Below, piece by piece: positions 12,425-25,800 of a stretch of 64,000 nucleotides of DNA (position 1 is its first letter; each line of letters starts with the position of its first letter). Below the pieces are notes generated by a model. The model saw only the letters and a program-made list of their open reading frames with translations, had not been told where the DNA came from and did no database searches. Source of the stretch: Sycobia sp. Sy_11. Lineage: Eukaryota > Arthropoda > Insecta > Hymenoptera > Epichrysomallidae. The position numbers and the translations under genes are program-made. The stretch spans positions 1,025,001-1,089,000 of the forward strand of contig JACCIC010000164.1 of NCBI GenBank assembly GCA_018907035.1. The letters run 5' to 3'.

Positions 12425-15400
12425 TTATACAGTTTTTTTTAAGTCACGTGTTGTTTCGAGTTCGTTAACTCTCTTCGTGTTTTAAATATATAATGATAGA
12501 CTCCATTGTATAAGTCCGTTATATTTATAAGTTGTATTATATATGTACTACCGCTAAGAGTGATTTATATAGAATATGTTAGCTACTCTAATTTTAGCAG
12601 TGAAACATTTATCCTCAATCTGAAAAACAGTATAAAGGCGAAGGTAATTTAACTCTCAAATTCTTCTTTTGTCCTTTATTGTGTTCGCAACGCAATTGAA
12701 AGATATATATCTACTAATTTTTATTTTTTATTGCATAGAATATTTTTTTTATTTCTAGTTCAGACGATTATACACGATTTCTGATCGTCGACTGTTTATT
12801 TAATATAGACAAAGAAAAAAATGTAAAAATTGGCATTTTACATTACAAATGGAAAAAAGTGCAGCAATGATTCTAAGGGTGTTGAATATTACTCTGTTTA
12901 ATCTCTGTTTAGTCATGGAAATTGGAAAGAAAGTTACCAGCAACGTATATAGGTGGCCAAATTAGCCCCTAGAGGGCATTTTCTAACATTTTTAATCATA
13001 TAAATAGTACACATGTTGTAAATGTAAAACAACCTTTTGGAATTGGTATCATTTTATTAATTCCCAACACGATAATCACAATTCAACCAAAGGGGTGGCT
13101 GCAATAAGAAAGCAAAAATAATTATACTATAGACTTAATTTCATTAGTGAGAAGAAAGCTTGCGAATGTCAGACAGATACTTTACTGTCTGCCAATTTAT
13201 TCCTTAGTTTTTGGATCGATTCATAATTTTTTTACTCTATTCATTCAAATGTAATTCAGGAAAATTTGTTAATTTTTATTTTTGTAAAACAGTTTGTCAG
13301 TATTATGGCAAATACAGAAAATACTGTTAAGTAGGGTAGCCGCCACCAAAAGAAAAATGATACCTTATTAGCTTGTGCAAAAAGAAAATTCATGGCGAAA
13401 ATTGCCGAAAACGAAACGAAGTAGTAAACAATGCCTAGCGCGACTAAATAACACAATGTCTGATGGATCACGTTATACAATGGGGCATATTTTCCTCGAT
13501 CGATCCACTTTAATATAATAATTACGTGTAAACGCTGTGAAGTAAAATAGCTATCATCGAATCAAAAGAATTAACACCATCTTCATTAGTGCTAAATGGA
13601 AATTTGGCCTGATAGTTCTAAAATACGATGCGCCGAGGTGACACCACTTAACTGCGAACTGTCGCGAGCTCTTCGACATGCCTTAATAGCAAAAATTGCA
13701 ATTGCAAAGTTTTTAAATGTCGTCCATTACATTATTCACTCGGTGGCTTTAAATGGCTAAAAATATAGTAACTATCTAGTTTGTAAAGATTTTTGATAAA
13801 TGTTCTCGATATGAAAAAATTTTAAGTAGTCTCGATTGGTTTCATAACGAATCGATAGCAAAGGTCCCATCATTTCTCAGATTTAATATAGGCCCGTCCA
13901 GAAAAGCAACTATAATTTCCAATACGTGTAATATTTAAGAAAGATTAATATACAATTCATAAATGTCCTTTGTTTGAAGAATCCTTCCATTAAAATCAAT
14001 TGAAAATACGCAAAACTTATAAAATCTTTTGACAAAAAATCTTGTAATTATATTGGAAGAAATATGGTCTAAAATGATCTTTCAAGTCATTTGTAATCAC
14101 GAATGTTTGTGAAAACTCATCGAGACACTCAAAGAATTATAATAATCTTAAAGCACTTGAAATTGTATTTCCAAAAAACAGAACCTCGGAAACATTCCCC
14201 TATTTTATCATCGCATATAAAGCAATTATGACAGTATATATATCATATCAGGGCCCGCTCACCTTACTCTCGTGATTAAAGTTCTCCTTGATAAACAGAG
14301 CGCCCACGGCCATGCCCAGCTTCTTGTTGGTCCACTCGACGCAGCGGGACCAGCGGACCCGCTCGCTAAGTATGCCTAGGAGGATCTTGCGGAAGTCGAC
14401 GCGCTTCTGCTGGTAGTCGTCTATCATGTGGGGCGTTACCGACATCACCAGGCGCCAGAGTATGTAGTTGTGCAGCGTCCTGTGGAGCACCGCGACGAGG
14501 AATTATATGTAGACATTGTTTCATTTTTGACGTTTATTTGATCATCGATGATTACTGATAAATGTTTCGTAATTAGTGCATTGTCGTTTTATGTCGTAAT
14601 TTATAAATTTTGGTTCGTTAGGATTTACAATGTGTATGATATTTTATTATTATTCGAGCGGTACTTCATGTGCTTTCATCACGAGATCATAATTCCTTAT
14701 AATAGGTATTTTAGTAATATAGATCAGTAGATTCTCGTATAGTACAATTATATACGTATAATTAATCAATTAATCTAGCGATTTTATTAATATTGTACTA
14801 TTTACGTAGAATTATGTTATTGGGCATCTTGGAAAGATTTTCTTTAAGTTAGATTCACCGCTTATACATGAATTTCTTTAATTCAATAAAATGTCAATAA
14901 AAATTAGAGTAATGTAAGAAATGATCGGTAACACCTGGATTGTTTCCTATATATGTACAGGGTCATTTAATTTAATTGGCCCAAGTATATACCTCGTAAA
15001 GCAACAGAGATATATAAAAAGCTTTAAACACAAGAATTTTAGCATTCTGAGGGGCCCATCTTATGGTGTCGTCGATATTGAGGGTAAATAATCAATGTTA
15101 TTGGAAAAATAAAATCAATTAATGCAACAAAGCCTTTTAAAAAACTACGTATCTTAGAAAAGTTTATTTAATCAAATAGTCGAACAGTCGGAGGTGCATA
15201 TCTGACACTGATCTTCACTTTTACATTAAAGATCAAAGTCATTTGAAAGTTATATTCTATATATTTAATAAAAATCCATATGTCTCAGTTTAGATTTTCA
15301 AATCGACGTCAGAGAGTGAAATTATATTTTTGGTTGTGTATTTATCTTGGGTTCACAGTGTCCTAAGTGATTAAACATTGCTGCCATTAAAATTTTAGAT

Positions 15401-16438
15401 GATCTCCAATTCGATTTAAATCTTGCCACGATCTAAAATTTAAATTCATTTCGTAAATTGGATTGATCCATTTTTCTTTACAGCTCATGGAATGAGTAGA
15501 TAGTTTTTGTATTTACTTGATATCGCATACCAACATGTATCAATTAATTCATTTTAATTGTCCAATTCACACTTTGAAAAATATCACTGATGAAATAATA
15601 TTCAAAATATAAATGATGTCAGTATGGCGTTTTTTCACTTTGATTTCCAAATGTATACTTAGAAATAGGTATTCTTATTAAAACACTAGAACGTAATATA
15701 AAAATTATTTTGATTCTTGATGATACTAAACATAAATTCCTACATTATCAGCCACTCAGTTTTGAAGAATGCGGCTTTTATATCAACTACATTTTTCTAG
15801 GGTGCCTAGTTAAGCAATGTCTGGAAGTGTTGATCTATTACACTTTTATCTGTGAGCTTGACTATAATTTCGATCGAAACCATGTCGAAACTTGTAATTT
15901 ATTATTAATATTAAATTTTTTTACTTATGTTATTTAAGAGCTAAAAAGTAGACTCGATTTCAACTAAACTCGATCTTCTATCTTAACGCTGAAGTTAGTC
16001 ACTATCAGTTGTTGTATTCTGAACTTTAAAACCTTTGTACTGAAAGTTTTTTCCCATTACAAACTTTTTCAATTATGTATCTGAGTAAATTAAAAGGAAA
16101 AAACGCCTGAATTTGTATGTTCAATTTATAATGTCCGTTATAGCATATTTACGGATCTTCATTCATGTTCAGATGTTTTTTTTTTTGAAATTTATTATTT
16201 AATTATATTTCATTAAAGTACTTATATACTTAGCTTGCGATTAACTTTATATGCTCAGAATATTTATTCAATTCATAAATATGAAACGCAAGCGCATATG
16301 TAATTTTTCAAAAGTAAAAGTGTTAAGTTTAATAACCGATTGTATACTGTTTGAATAAGTAAATGAAAAAATAGTATTCAATACAAAATAACAATACGAA
16401 AAATATATGTTTATATTCTATATCTTTAATATAGTAAC

Positions 16439-16492
<54 letters not shown>

Positions 16493-18617
16493 GGGGGAGA
16501 AAGAGAGCAGCAGTATACCTCCTCGGTGTCCTCTGTACGATCTTTCCCATTTGCACAAAGTACGGCATGGCGTAGGCGACGAGCGGCTCCTCGTCGGTGA
16601 TCTCCGATGACAGGAATGTTTGCAGGTACGTCCGCCAGCGTAGCTGCGGAACCTCGACCTGTAGCTGACGCAGCGTGAGTTTTCGATAGATAGCGGAAGT
16701 ATCGTGACGATCGGCTTCCGGTAGCGACGCCTGTGACCATTAATGGACGGGAACCAAAAAAATTGTTCTATAGGATCTTTCGTGAAGTAACGTAGATGAT
16801 TTCGGAGCAGGCACTTGCCCTCTTAAAAAAAATTCTGAAAGACTTAAAAAATGAAACTCTTTCCTTATCAAATATACTGGATTTGATACTGGAAGAACAG
16901 TATGGAATTGTCAACTTCTGAACGCGACGTGCAAAAATGTATTATTGAACGAGTGAAACGAGCAAGATTTTTCTATACAAGAATATTGATAAATTCCACT
17001 TGAGAATATAAGAGAATGTTGATTCTCAGTAAAAATAATATAAATTTATTATAAGTGTATACTAAATTTGTTGTATTATTTATTAGTTTTAAGACACCAT
17101 TTTGATTCTAAGATGAAATAAATTATATACAATATTTATATAATAATTGGGAGTTAGGAGGGTTTGGTAAACATTTCGATATTTTGCATAAAGACAAGAA
17201 CAGGTTATACATTATCATGAGTAATTTGTAGATGTAATTTATAGAGTTACTTAGACTATAGACACCTCCTTGACGATTCGGTTCAATGAATATTTATTCA
17301 AGAGAATTTAAATACACTTTTGAGTAACTAAAACAAAAACAACGTGAAAAGCAATTCGAAAAGATACTCTGAATATTTTTTAGCCGTGGAACTTCGGAAT
17401 CACGAGAAAGTGCTTTCGGTGGTACACGATAACCAAGTTTGGTACGCTGGTAATGCAAGGGGAATCTTTGCATTTTCGTTTGCAGCCCATTTCAGAAATA
17501 CGTATTACGATGATTTTTAAATCAAAATAAAACAAATACTCGTATAAATAAAGAAAAGTGAAGAAATAAATAACATTTAGAAATAAATGGGTGAAGTCTT
17601 TATCTGTTGGTTTGATTTTTATTTGTAACGGTGTAAGGATCAGTTTTGATTTGTCCATTAAGTTTATTTTCATTTAAAATTTATAGAGTATGAATACAAA
17701 GATTTGCGTTTACAATTAAAATGGAAAACAATAGTAAAGCTATAGATTAAAAATGATTAAACGACTGGAATTGTTCTGTAGAAAAGAGGATTTCTCGATA
17801 TAAAATTTTTATGAGCAAATGGCAGAGCTTTCCCCGCTATCGTTACGCAAATTATTGCAAACAGAATTGTTTTTTAAATTAATATTAAAAAAACCGTAGA
17901 TTTCGAAATTGAATAGCAAACCGTACATCGGCTAATTCCTTCTCGAATTCGATCACCAGCTTAAATTCTTCCGAGGCATTTTTCGGATCGGCGCCCAGCA
18001 GCACAGCGATGTTCGTCATGTAGCGATGATAAGCGGCCAGTTGCTGCTCGCTGCTTTTCTTCAGATAGTAGTCGCGGCTCGGCAGAGCCAGCTGAAGTTG
18101 ATCGAGCTGCAGTGTAATATTACAGTTACGAAATAAAACATTTTCTTATTTTTTACTGGAGTATTCTTATGATTTGCGCTGTTATCCTTGTGTTTTAACT
18201 ATGGAAGTATGCGCAGTGCTTTAATAGATGTTTTTCTTGATAATTTAATGTTTTTGTTAATTAAACATCGATTTGACAATCTACTCTTTATTTACAAGGA
18301 TAATATTTTTAATTCATTTGCATCAAATAGTGGCATTCATCTACGTTTACTTTTTTTGGTAAATATTTTAATTTAACTATTGAAGAAACAACAAAACTTT
18401 GTTTGATCTGTAATACTTTAACTAGAATATATGTAATACTTAAAATTCTCCATGTAAATCTAGATTTATTTTAATGTATATGCATCGTCTAAAATACAAC
18501 TGGATATCTTAGTTTTGTCATTTGATATATAAAAAGAGATATATTTGATAAATAAAAAGATCGATGTTCTTATTATTCATATAATAAAAGATAGTTGAGT
18601 TATTAAAAATATCATTT

Positions 18618-18656
<39 letters not shown>

Positions 18657-19775
18657 CAAAATTGATACAGTTATAAGGCTTTGAACGTTAAACGAATTCT
18701 ATTCAAAGCAATGTTTTTCTGCTCAAGGAATAAAATTATTGGAAAACTGTTAAATCGTGGAAATCCAATGAATCTGTACTGTCATTTGCTACTCTGCTGC
18801 TTTAAAAGCGTATCGTATGCTGTTTTCATTGATTGCTATGTACTTACCTCGTCAAAGACTTTTTTATTTGTTTATATTTATTTATATATATATAGATATA
18901 TATATATATATTATTTTAATGAAGAAATATAAGAAGTTTTAAATAAAATGTGACTTATCTTTTTGAATATTATTACTATATTATATTATATATAGTGTCA
19001 TTCGCATTATTTTTTTTGATTAGGGAGTTTTGTTTTAATTTTCACCAGTAAAAATAAGGTTATTTCAAAAAAAAAAAGAAAATGCTCGTTACAAATTCGG
19101 TGATTATTCACTATTGACTCGCTGCGGTTAGAATTTTTATTCATAAAAATAATAACTGTATATGCTGACGCATCTGCAGTACTATAGCGAGCGTTCCTTT
19201 TTTAACACAAATCTCATTTTCAGTGATTGCACTTAAGTCAATTTATATTAATTATTCATTTACATAAACTATTAAACAACTAACTTTTTTTCAGGACTTT
19301 TTCAAATTTTGTTTTTCACATGATCTTGGTATAAATATTAATAATAGATGTGGTCTAAATAAACTTATAAATACAAGTGTTTTATATATAATGACCGCAT
19401 CTTGCGCACTAAGAATAAGTAATTCATTTCTTTATTTCACTCAGTTTATAACTTAAATAGGTAACTAACAAAATATAACTATGTAATTATTATTATTTCG
19501 AAAATTAATCATACAGAAAGTTGAATATCAAGTGGTGCGGTAGCGCCACGAAGGCCAGATTGAGAGCCGCCGGCATGGCGCGGCCGCTACACTATTTACT
19601 TCTATATTGAGATTTAGAATTTTCAATCAATGAAAAAATTATTTATGAGTTCTTTATCGATAATTATCCAAAGCATATTTATGATCTAAAGAATCGTTTC
19701 CCGTCGGAATTTTTGGCCCAAAATCAGTTTTGAATTTCAAACTCCGTGTATAACTATAGCAATCAGAAACATTTG

Positions 19776-19841
<66 letters not shown>

Positions 19842-20038
19842 AAAAATTCAGACAATTTTATAGTAAGACGCTTTGAACCTGCATGAACATAGCCGAAGGT
19901 TCTGTATATAGTAATATAAAGATAATGAGATTGAGTGCGAAGCAAGAAAGGAATTTGATAAATTTGAGCATGCAGAATATTTAAATCTTAGCCATGAAGT
20001 TGGTTAGGGCTGTTATAAGATAATATATAATGACATGC

Positions 20039-20103
<65 letters not shown>

Positions 20104-22786
20104 ATATACAGATTTTACTATGTGTATAGTATATATCATAAATATTATTATAAACGTTTTTATTACTTTTAACGTATTTTATTAGTTTAATTTTATGAGT
20201 AAAATAGTTAGGAGAGTTTGGTCTGTTCTTAGCATATTAAGAATTTTTAATACATCTTCTCATCTATTTTATCAAAAATTTATATAAAATACTTTCCGAA
20301 AGTTCCAAATATGTTAACACAAAAAATATTCGATACTTAAATTAAAAATCGGTTCATTGATATAATCAGATTTCCTACTGATTGTGATAAAAAGAAACAT
20401 AGTAATATATGTTTTTCGCATATTAAGAAATGTACAATTTAGAAATCTTATATGTATTTTATAACGACTTTATATAAAATATTTTTCTAAAATCTTCTAA
20501 AATAGATTAACAAAAAATAAATAACGCAATAACGTCTTAAAACAATAGATCATTAAAACAAATGACTTAGTGCACTTAATATGCGTCCCTATAAATAACA
20601 GCATCTATAGTTTACACAAAATACCTAAAATCTAAAAAAATAATAATAAAATAATAATTTTAATGGAAATGCAGCTTAATAAAGTAATGAGATCATTTAC
20701 AAGTGAGTTTATTTTCACATCATTTTGACCACGCGTGGACTAAAGAAAAACTAATTATTTTGAATCATCGATGTTTTTAGGTGAACATTCTTCTGCTATT
20801 TATTCTGAAAATTCATTATTAGTAAAAAAAGCAGGTGTGAACTTGCCAGGCCGGTTCCCACAAAGCTTATACTGTTTTTTTAATAATTAATTTTTGCATT
20901 AAAAAATTTTACAGTATATATCGTAATCTGAATAAATGCAGCTTTATTGGTAAATAACTTTCAATTTTGTAACTACATACGTTTAAAATAGCCAAAAATA
21001 TAAATACATATGATTTATAGTTTATTATGTGTGAGTTATAGCTAACAATTATATATAACAAGATATTATTTATTTATTTGAAAGATTATATAATATTTTT
21101 TTAAAGGTTCTGATTTAAGAGTTCAATTTTCTCTCTCAAAGAAGTAGGAAAATACTGTTTTATTAAAAGATTCCGAAAAATTCGGTTGACAGGAATCCAA
21201 CTTGAACCATTAAAAACTTCAATTTCGCCAGTAAAGTCCGGTACTTAACGATAGTAAACAATTAGATGCCCTTATTGCCTGAGCCGAGGCTACTATATAT
21301 ATATATATATATATTTATAAAATTGTTTTAACATTCTAACTTAAAAATTGTAGAACTTTTAGAAATAATTGTTAAATTACGTTTAAGCGAAAATTTGACA
21401 AATTGAAAATAGTCATTAAAAAGAATTTAATCTGTCATTAAATGGAACTTCAAGAAACAATATGGTGGAACATTTTATTGATTAAGTAGTGTATATATCC
21501 TTTAATCCTATGTATACATTTTTATTATATTTATTGCTCTCCAAAAGGCTTTGAAAACATTATTTTGTTATTTCGGGAGTTTTGTTATTCGTTTGGTTTG
21601 TACAAGAAATTATGTCACACTATAAGTATTTTTCAAGGTACATTTATTTTCGTTCCATATACTTTCTGAAAATCTGACTAATATATTCTACATCAACTCG
21701 AATTTCAAGTACACAATTAATGAAAAGTAAACAATTTTCATTATGATTCTGCACTTTCACTTTAGAGTATATATATTTAAGTTCAATATTGGATTTATTC
21801 ACCTATAAATATTGTGGAAACGGGCCTGGCAAGATCATACATGCTTTTTTTTATAAAAATGATTTATGAGAAAAAATAGCAAAAGAATGTTCACCTAAAA
21901 ACATCGATGATTCAAGATAATTAATTCTTTTTTATGAATCCACGCGTTCATAAAATGATATGAAAATAAACTAGGCTATTTGTAAATTATCTCATTATTT
22001 TATTACACTGAATTTCCGTTAAATCTATTTATTTATGATTATTTTTTAGAGTTTCAGGTATATTTATGTAAACTATAGATGCTGTTATTTATACGGACGC
22101 ATATTAAATGCACTAAGTCATTTGTTTTAATGATCTATTATTTTAAGCCGTTATTGCGTTCGATAATTTATTTTTTGTCAATCTATTTTGGACGATTTTA
22201 GAGAAATATTTTATATAAAGTTGTTATAAAATACATATAAGATTTCTAAATTGTACATTTCTTAATATGCGAAAAACATATATTACTATGTTTCTTTTTA
22301 TCACAATCAGTAGGAAATCTGATTATATCAATGAACCGATTTTTAATTTAAGTATAGAATATTTTTTGTGTTAACATATTTGGAACTTTCGGAAAGTATT
22401 TTATATAATTTTTTTATAAAATAGATGAGAAGATGTATTAAAAATTCTTAATATGCTAAGAACAGACCAAACTTTCCTAACTATTTTAGTTTTGTTAAAA
22501 GTTGTTTTTTTGCACATTTTACTTATTTATTTACAACAGAAATTAATATAAAAGTGTTCTTGTAAATTGCCGTTCTTGCATTTCTCGTATCTTGATAGTT
22601 TCGCTTAATGATTCTAAGTTCTTAGTTTGAAAAGTTCGTTTACTTTCGCTTTTGAAATAATCATGTTTTAGAGGACTGCTAAGCTCCTCCAACCTTTGTC
22701 TGATTGCTATTATAGTATTTTTTAATTCGACAAGTGAAATGAAAGTAATGTGAAATAAAGAGTGAGATAGAGAAATAGAGAGAGAA

Positions 22787-22850
<64 letters not shown>

Positions 22851-25800
22851 TGGAAGAGGGATAGAAAAGCCCTAGTCGACGGCTAAGGTCTTACTTTGCC
22901 GGCGCACCTGGAGGATGTTCGCTGACGAGTTCTTGTCGTCCGGTCCGACCCACTGCTCGATCAGCACGTCCTCGTTGTACTCGCCCCGCAGCTTACCGAG
23001 GAGCTCCTCCAGGGGGAGGGCGGGCTCCCGCCAGACGAGGCCCTCGACCACCGGCCAGCCGCCCAGCCCGCGGAGCCTCGCGCGCAGCGGCTCGTCCCCG
23101 ATCTCCCGGATCTTCGCTGCAGAGTAGAGATAGATGAGCCGATTAGCGATCGTTGTGTGTTGGCGTGACGCGCGTTCCGAGAGCACGACAGTGTGCGTCT
23201 CGAAAGCGATGTCAGTGATTGGATTGTAATGCGGTTGTATTGGTAAATATTTCGGCACTATATCGGTAAATATTTTCGTGACACGGTGATTTTTTTTGAG
23301 GATCACGAGCTTTCCATTGTTCGCCCACGTGCAGCGGAACGTCTTTAGCGTTCGCGGACTGATTCATTACAAGTTTGAAGAAACTGATGCAACTGTAAAC
23401 TCTAAATTTTAGCTGTAAGTCCTTTTTATTCACCAAACATGACGGAGAACTGGAGTTTACACTACGACAATGCTCCGGCCCACATCATGCATATCGTCTC
23501 TAACTACCTATTCAAAACAGGCGTGGCAAAGATTACCCGATCCAAGTATAGCTCGGACGCAGCCCCCTCCCCTATCTTTTTTATTTCCACAACTAAAAAC
23601 ACTCTTAAGAAACTAGTGAGACAGTAGATGGGATCAACAGAATTCGTACAGTGTCATTCAATGACATTCTAATGGAGATATACGGTAATTGGTAACGAAC
23701 AGTTGAACAAATGATTTTTAATCAACTCACTGACATTACTTTCAAGAGACACCTTGTAAGACCAAGACAATTTTGTCAAAGCACAGGTGTAGGCGCGCGC
23801 GCTCGCTCACCAAAGGAAATAATTTATAATGATGTGTATTATTGCACAGAGGAGTCGATATCAGTGAGTGAAAAGCAATTTCCAGGTAGCTTATATTGTT
23901 TTGTTGTTGTTGCAATCGCAGCAGGATTTTAGGATTATGGTATTATGTCAAAATTTTGATATCTAAATTATTATCTTTATAGGTCCACATGTGGACTTGC
24001 AGAGTGATGCAGTTGTAGGTAAATAAGATTTATTAAAAATTGTACCCTGATTTAATACACTTATTGGCATCATTTAAATATGAAAAGGCTGTATAGACTT
24101 TCTTAATAAACTACGACTTGCATCTGGGGAATATTCCGATGGCGTAGGGTTTGTTCGACTGTCAAGGGACCATCCCCATGAATTGTGTATATAGAATTGC
24201 GACTAAGTCATCGAGAATTATATTCGTGATATTATGTGTACAAACGTAAATGGCAAAGATATTGCGATGAAAATGCAATTTCAAAATCAATTTTTTTCCA
24301 ATCTGTATCGAGACAACTACAAAATAATTATATGTATACTGATATATTATTTGTTCATTGAAATAAAATATTTTTATTGGATGATTTTATAAAAATTATT
24401 GTTTCACCTAAATAGTTACGGTAGATAAGTTATACAGGTCGTAATACTGTAAACGTTATCTAAGTTTCAGGAACAAAAAATTTAATTATATTAGAATAGA
24501 AATAAAATTATAAAGTCTTTATCTACATTTTTGCCTTAAGTTATCTAACGTCCTCCTGCTTCGAAATGGAATGTCCACACTTATTCAACTTTACCAATAA
24601 TTTATCTGCTATTTTTTAAGCATAATTCTATTTTTAAAATGGACAAGACCAAGTTTAAGGAAGATTTAAATGTAAAATATTTTTTAACTCTGTAGATTAA
24701 ACCGAGACTTAGGAGCAGTTGTAGCTTAGTCAATAAATTATTTCCAAGCAATGATAAATTAATGCTGGTATATCATCATAATAAATAAATCCTATTTATA
24801 TGTTCTCGTCAAAGTAATTTGATAATATCAGATCGATTAAAAAAAAGTAAAGTATGGTAGCATGCATATATTAAAAAAACGCAAGCTAGATGATCTTCGT
24901 CTATACTTGAAATTCAATTGGTAATCTCGACAGATTCGCGAATGTCCGAATGGAAGGGGATGGTGTGCAGATTGATTATTCTTTTGGTGAGAGAAGCTGC
25001 ACGCGCCTTTGCGACTTTCGACTTTGAGTATAATCCGTCTACGATACTGGAATAACGGCCCGTATAATGTTTTCGTTGTACCCACGGATGTCCATGCAGG
25101 ACTTGTAGAACAGCTTCGCCTTGAGGGTGGCGTTGCTGTCGTTGACATCGGGCGGCTCCTCCAGCAGGCCTTTGAGGATGACCTGGAGCTGATCCGCAAG
25201 TACCTCGAAGGTGGATACCGAGCTCCGGTCCTCCGGTATCACGTGCAGGCGATTCCAAGTGCCGCAGGCATACTGGAAGAAATCCGTGCAGGGGGCGGCT
25301 GTTCGATCCATGGCCGACAGTAAACTAGCCGCTGTTTTTTGTTTTGTTTTTTGTTTTTTAGTTTTAAATAAAAGGAAAAATGCAGCACTTGATATATGTA
25401 TCTTTGCTTTTAGTGCTCTATTTAATCGATAAAATTATACATAGCTAAATCTGATCTTATAAATTGTGCATGGAATCACAATATAATCAAAAGCAACTAT
25501 GAAACACTGTGGCACAAAGTAAGAAAGAAGTCTGAAAGACTTTTAAACATTCCATAAAAAATTCCATATATTTCATAAAAAAGGATACTAAACTTTCTAA
25601 AAGGTTCATATATGCACTTTCTTCTTTAGAAAAGGATACGCGAATCCTTCCATAAAATTTTCAGTGAAAGGATTCTGAAAGAATATTAGAGTTCTTTTTT
25701 TCATTTTAAATTTAATCTAAATAGCATTGCAATTTCAATACATGTACGAAGTTCTTGAAGAGTAAATAAAATGCTATAGAAAAGCTATACTACTAATTTA

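Larger units (their letters stand above)
14480..16518 (-). other. Intron 6 of the neprilysin-like gene
   Basis: About 2.0 kb, AT-rich. It contains a (GA)n array next to the exon 6 donor and a possible dispersed-repeat fragment at about 14957-15090. No gene is seen. Confidence 0.8.
20166..22501. mobile_element. Large foldback-like inverted repeat element
   Basis: Left arm about 20200-20863 and right arm about 21812-22489 are inverted copies with only scattered differences. For example TAGTTAGGAGAGTTTGGTC at the left outer end matches, reversed, GACCAAACTTTCCTAACTA at the right. The inner ends match at CTTGCCAGGCC / GGCCTGGCAAG. A short match (CTTTTAAC / GTTAAAAG) extends to 20166 and 22501. 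The roughly 950-base spacer has no transposase frame. This fits a non-autonomous DNA transposon with long terminal inverted repeats or a foldback element; the family is not recognised. Confidence 0.75.
18107..22907 (-). other. Intron 4 of the neprilysin-like gene
   Basis: About 4.8 kb and mostly repeats: four (AT)n arrays, a 60-base GC-rich islet at 19531-19590, a large inverted repeat (20166-22501) and a (GA)n array near the exon 4 donor. Confidence 0.8.

Noticed and set aside
13256..13480. Minus-strand hydrophobic frame of 74 codons
   Set aside because: The hydrophobic look follows from T-rich codons; no receptor or transporter motif is present.
12950..13615. GGCCAAATT ... AATTTGGCC pair as transposon ends
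   Set aside because: Only nine bases pair, with no extension, target duplication or transposase between them.
17380..17673. Minus-strand frame of 97 codons in intron 5
   Set aside because: No similarity to any family and no splice context; it lies inside an intron of the neprilysin-like gene.
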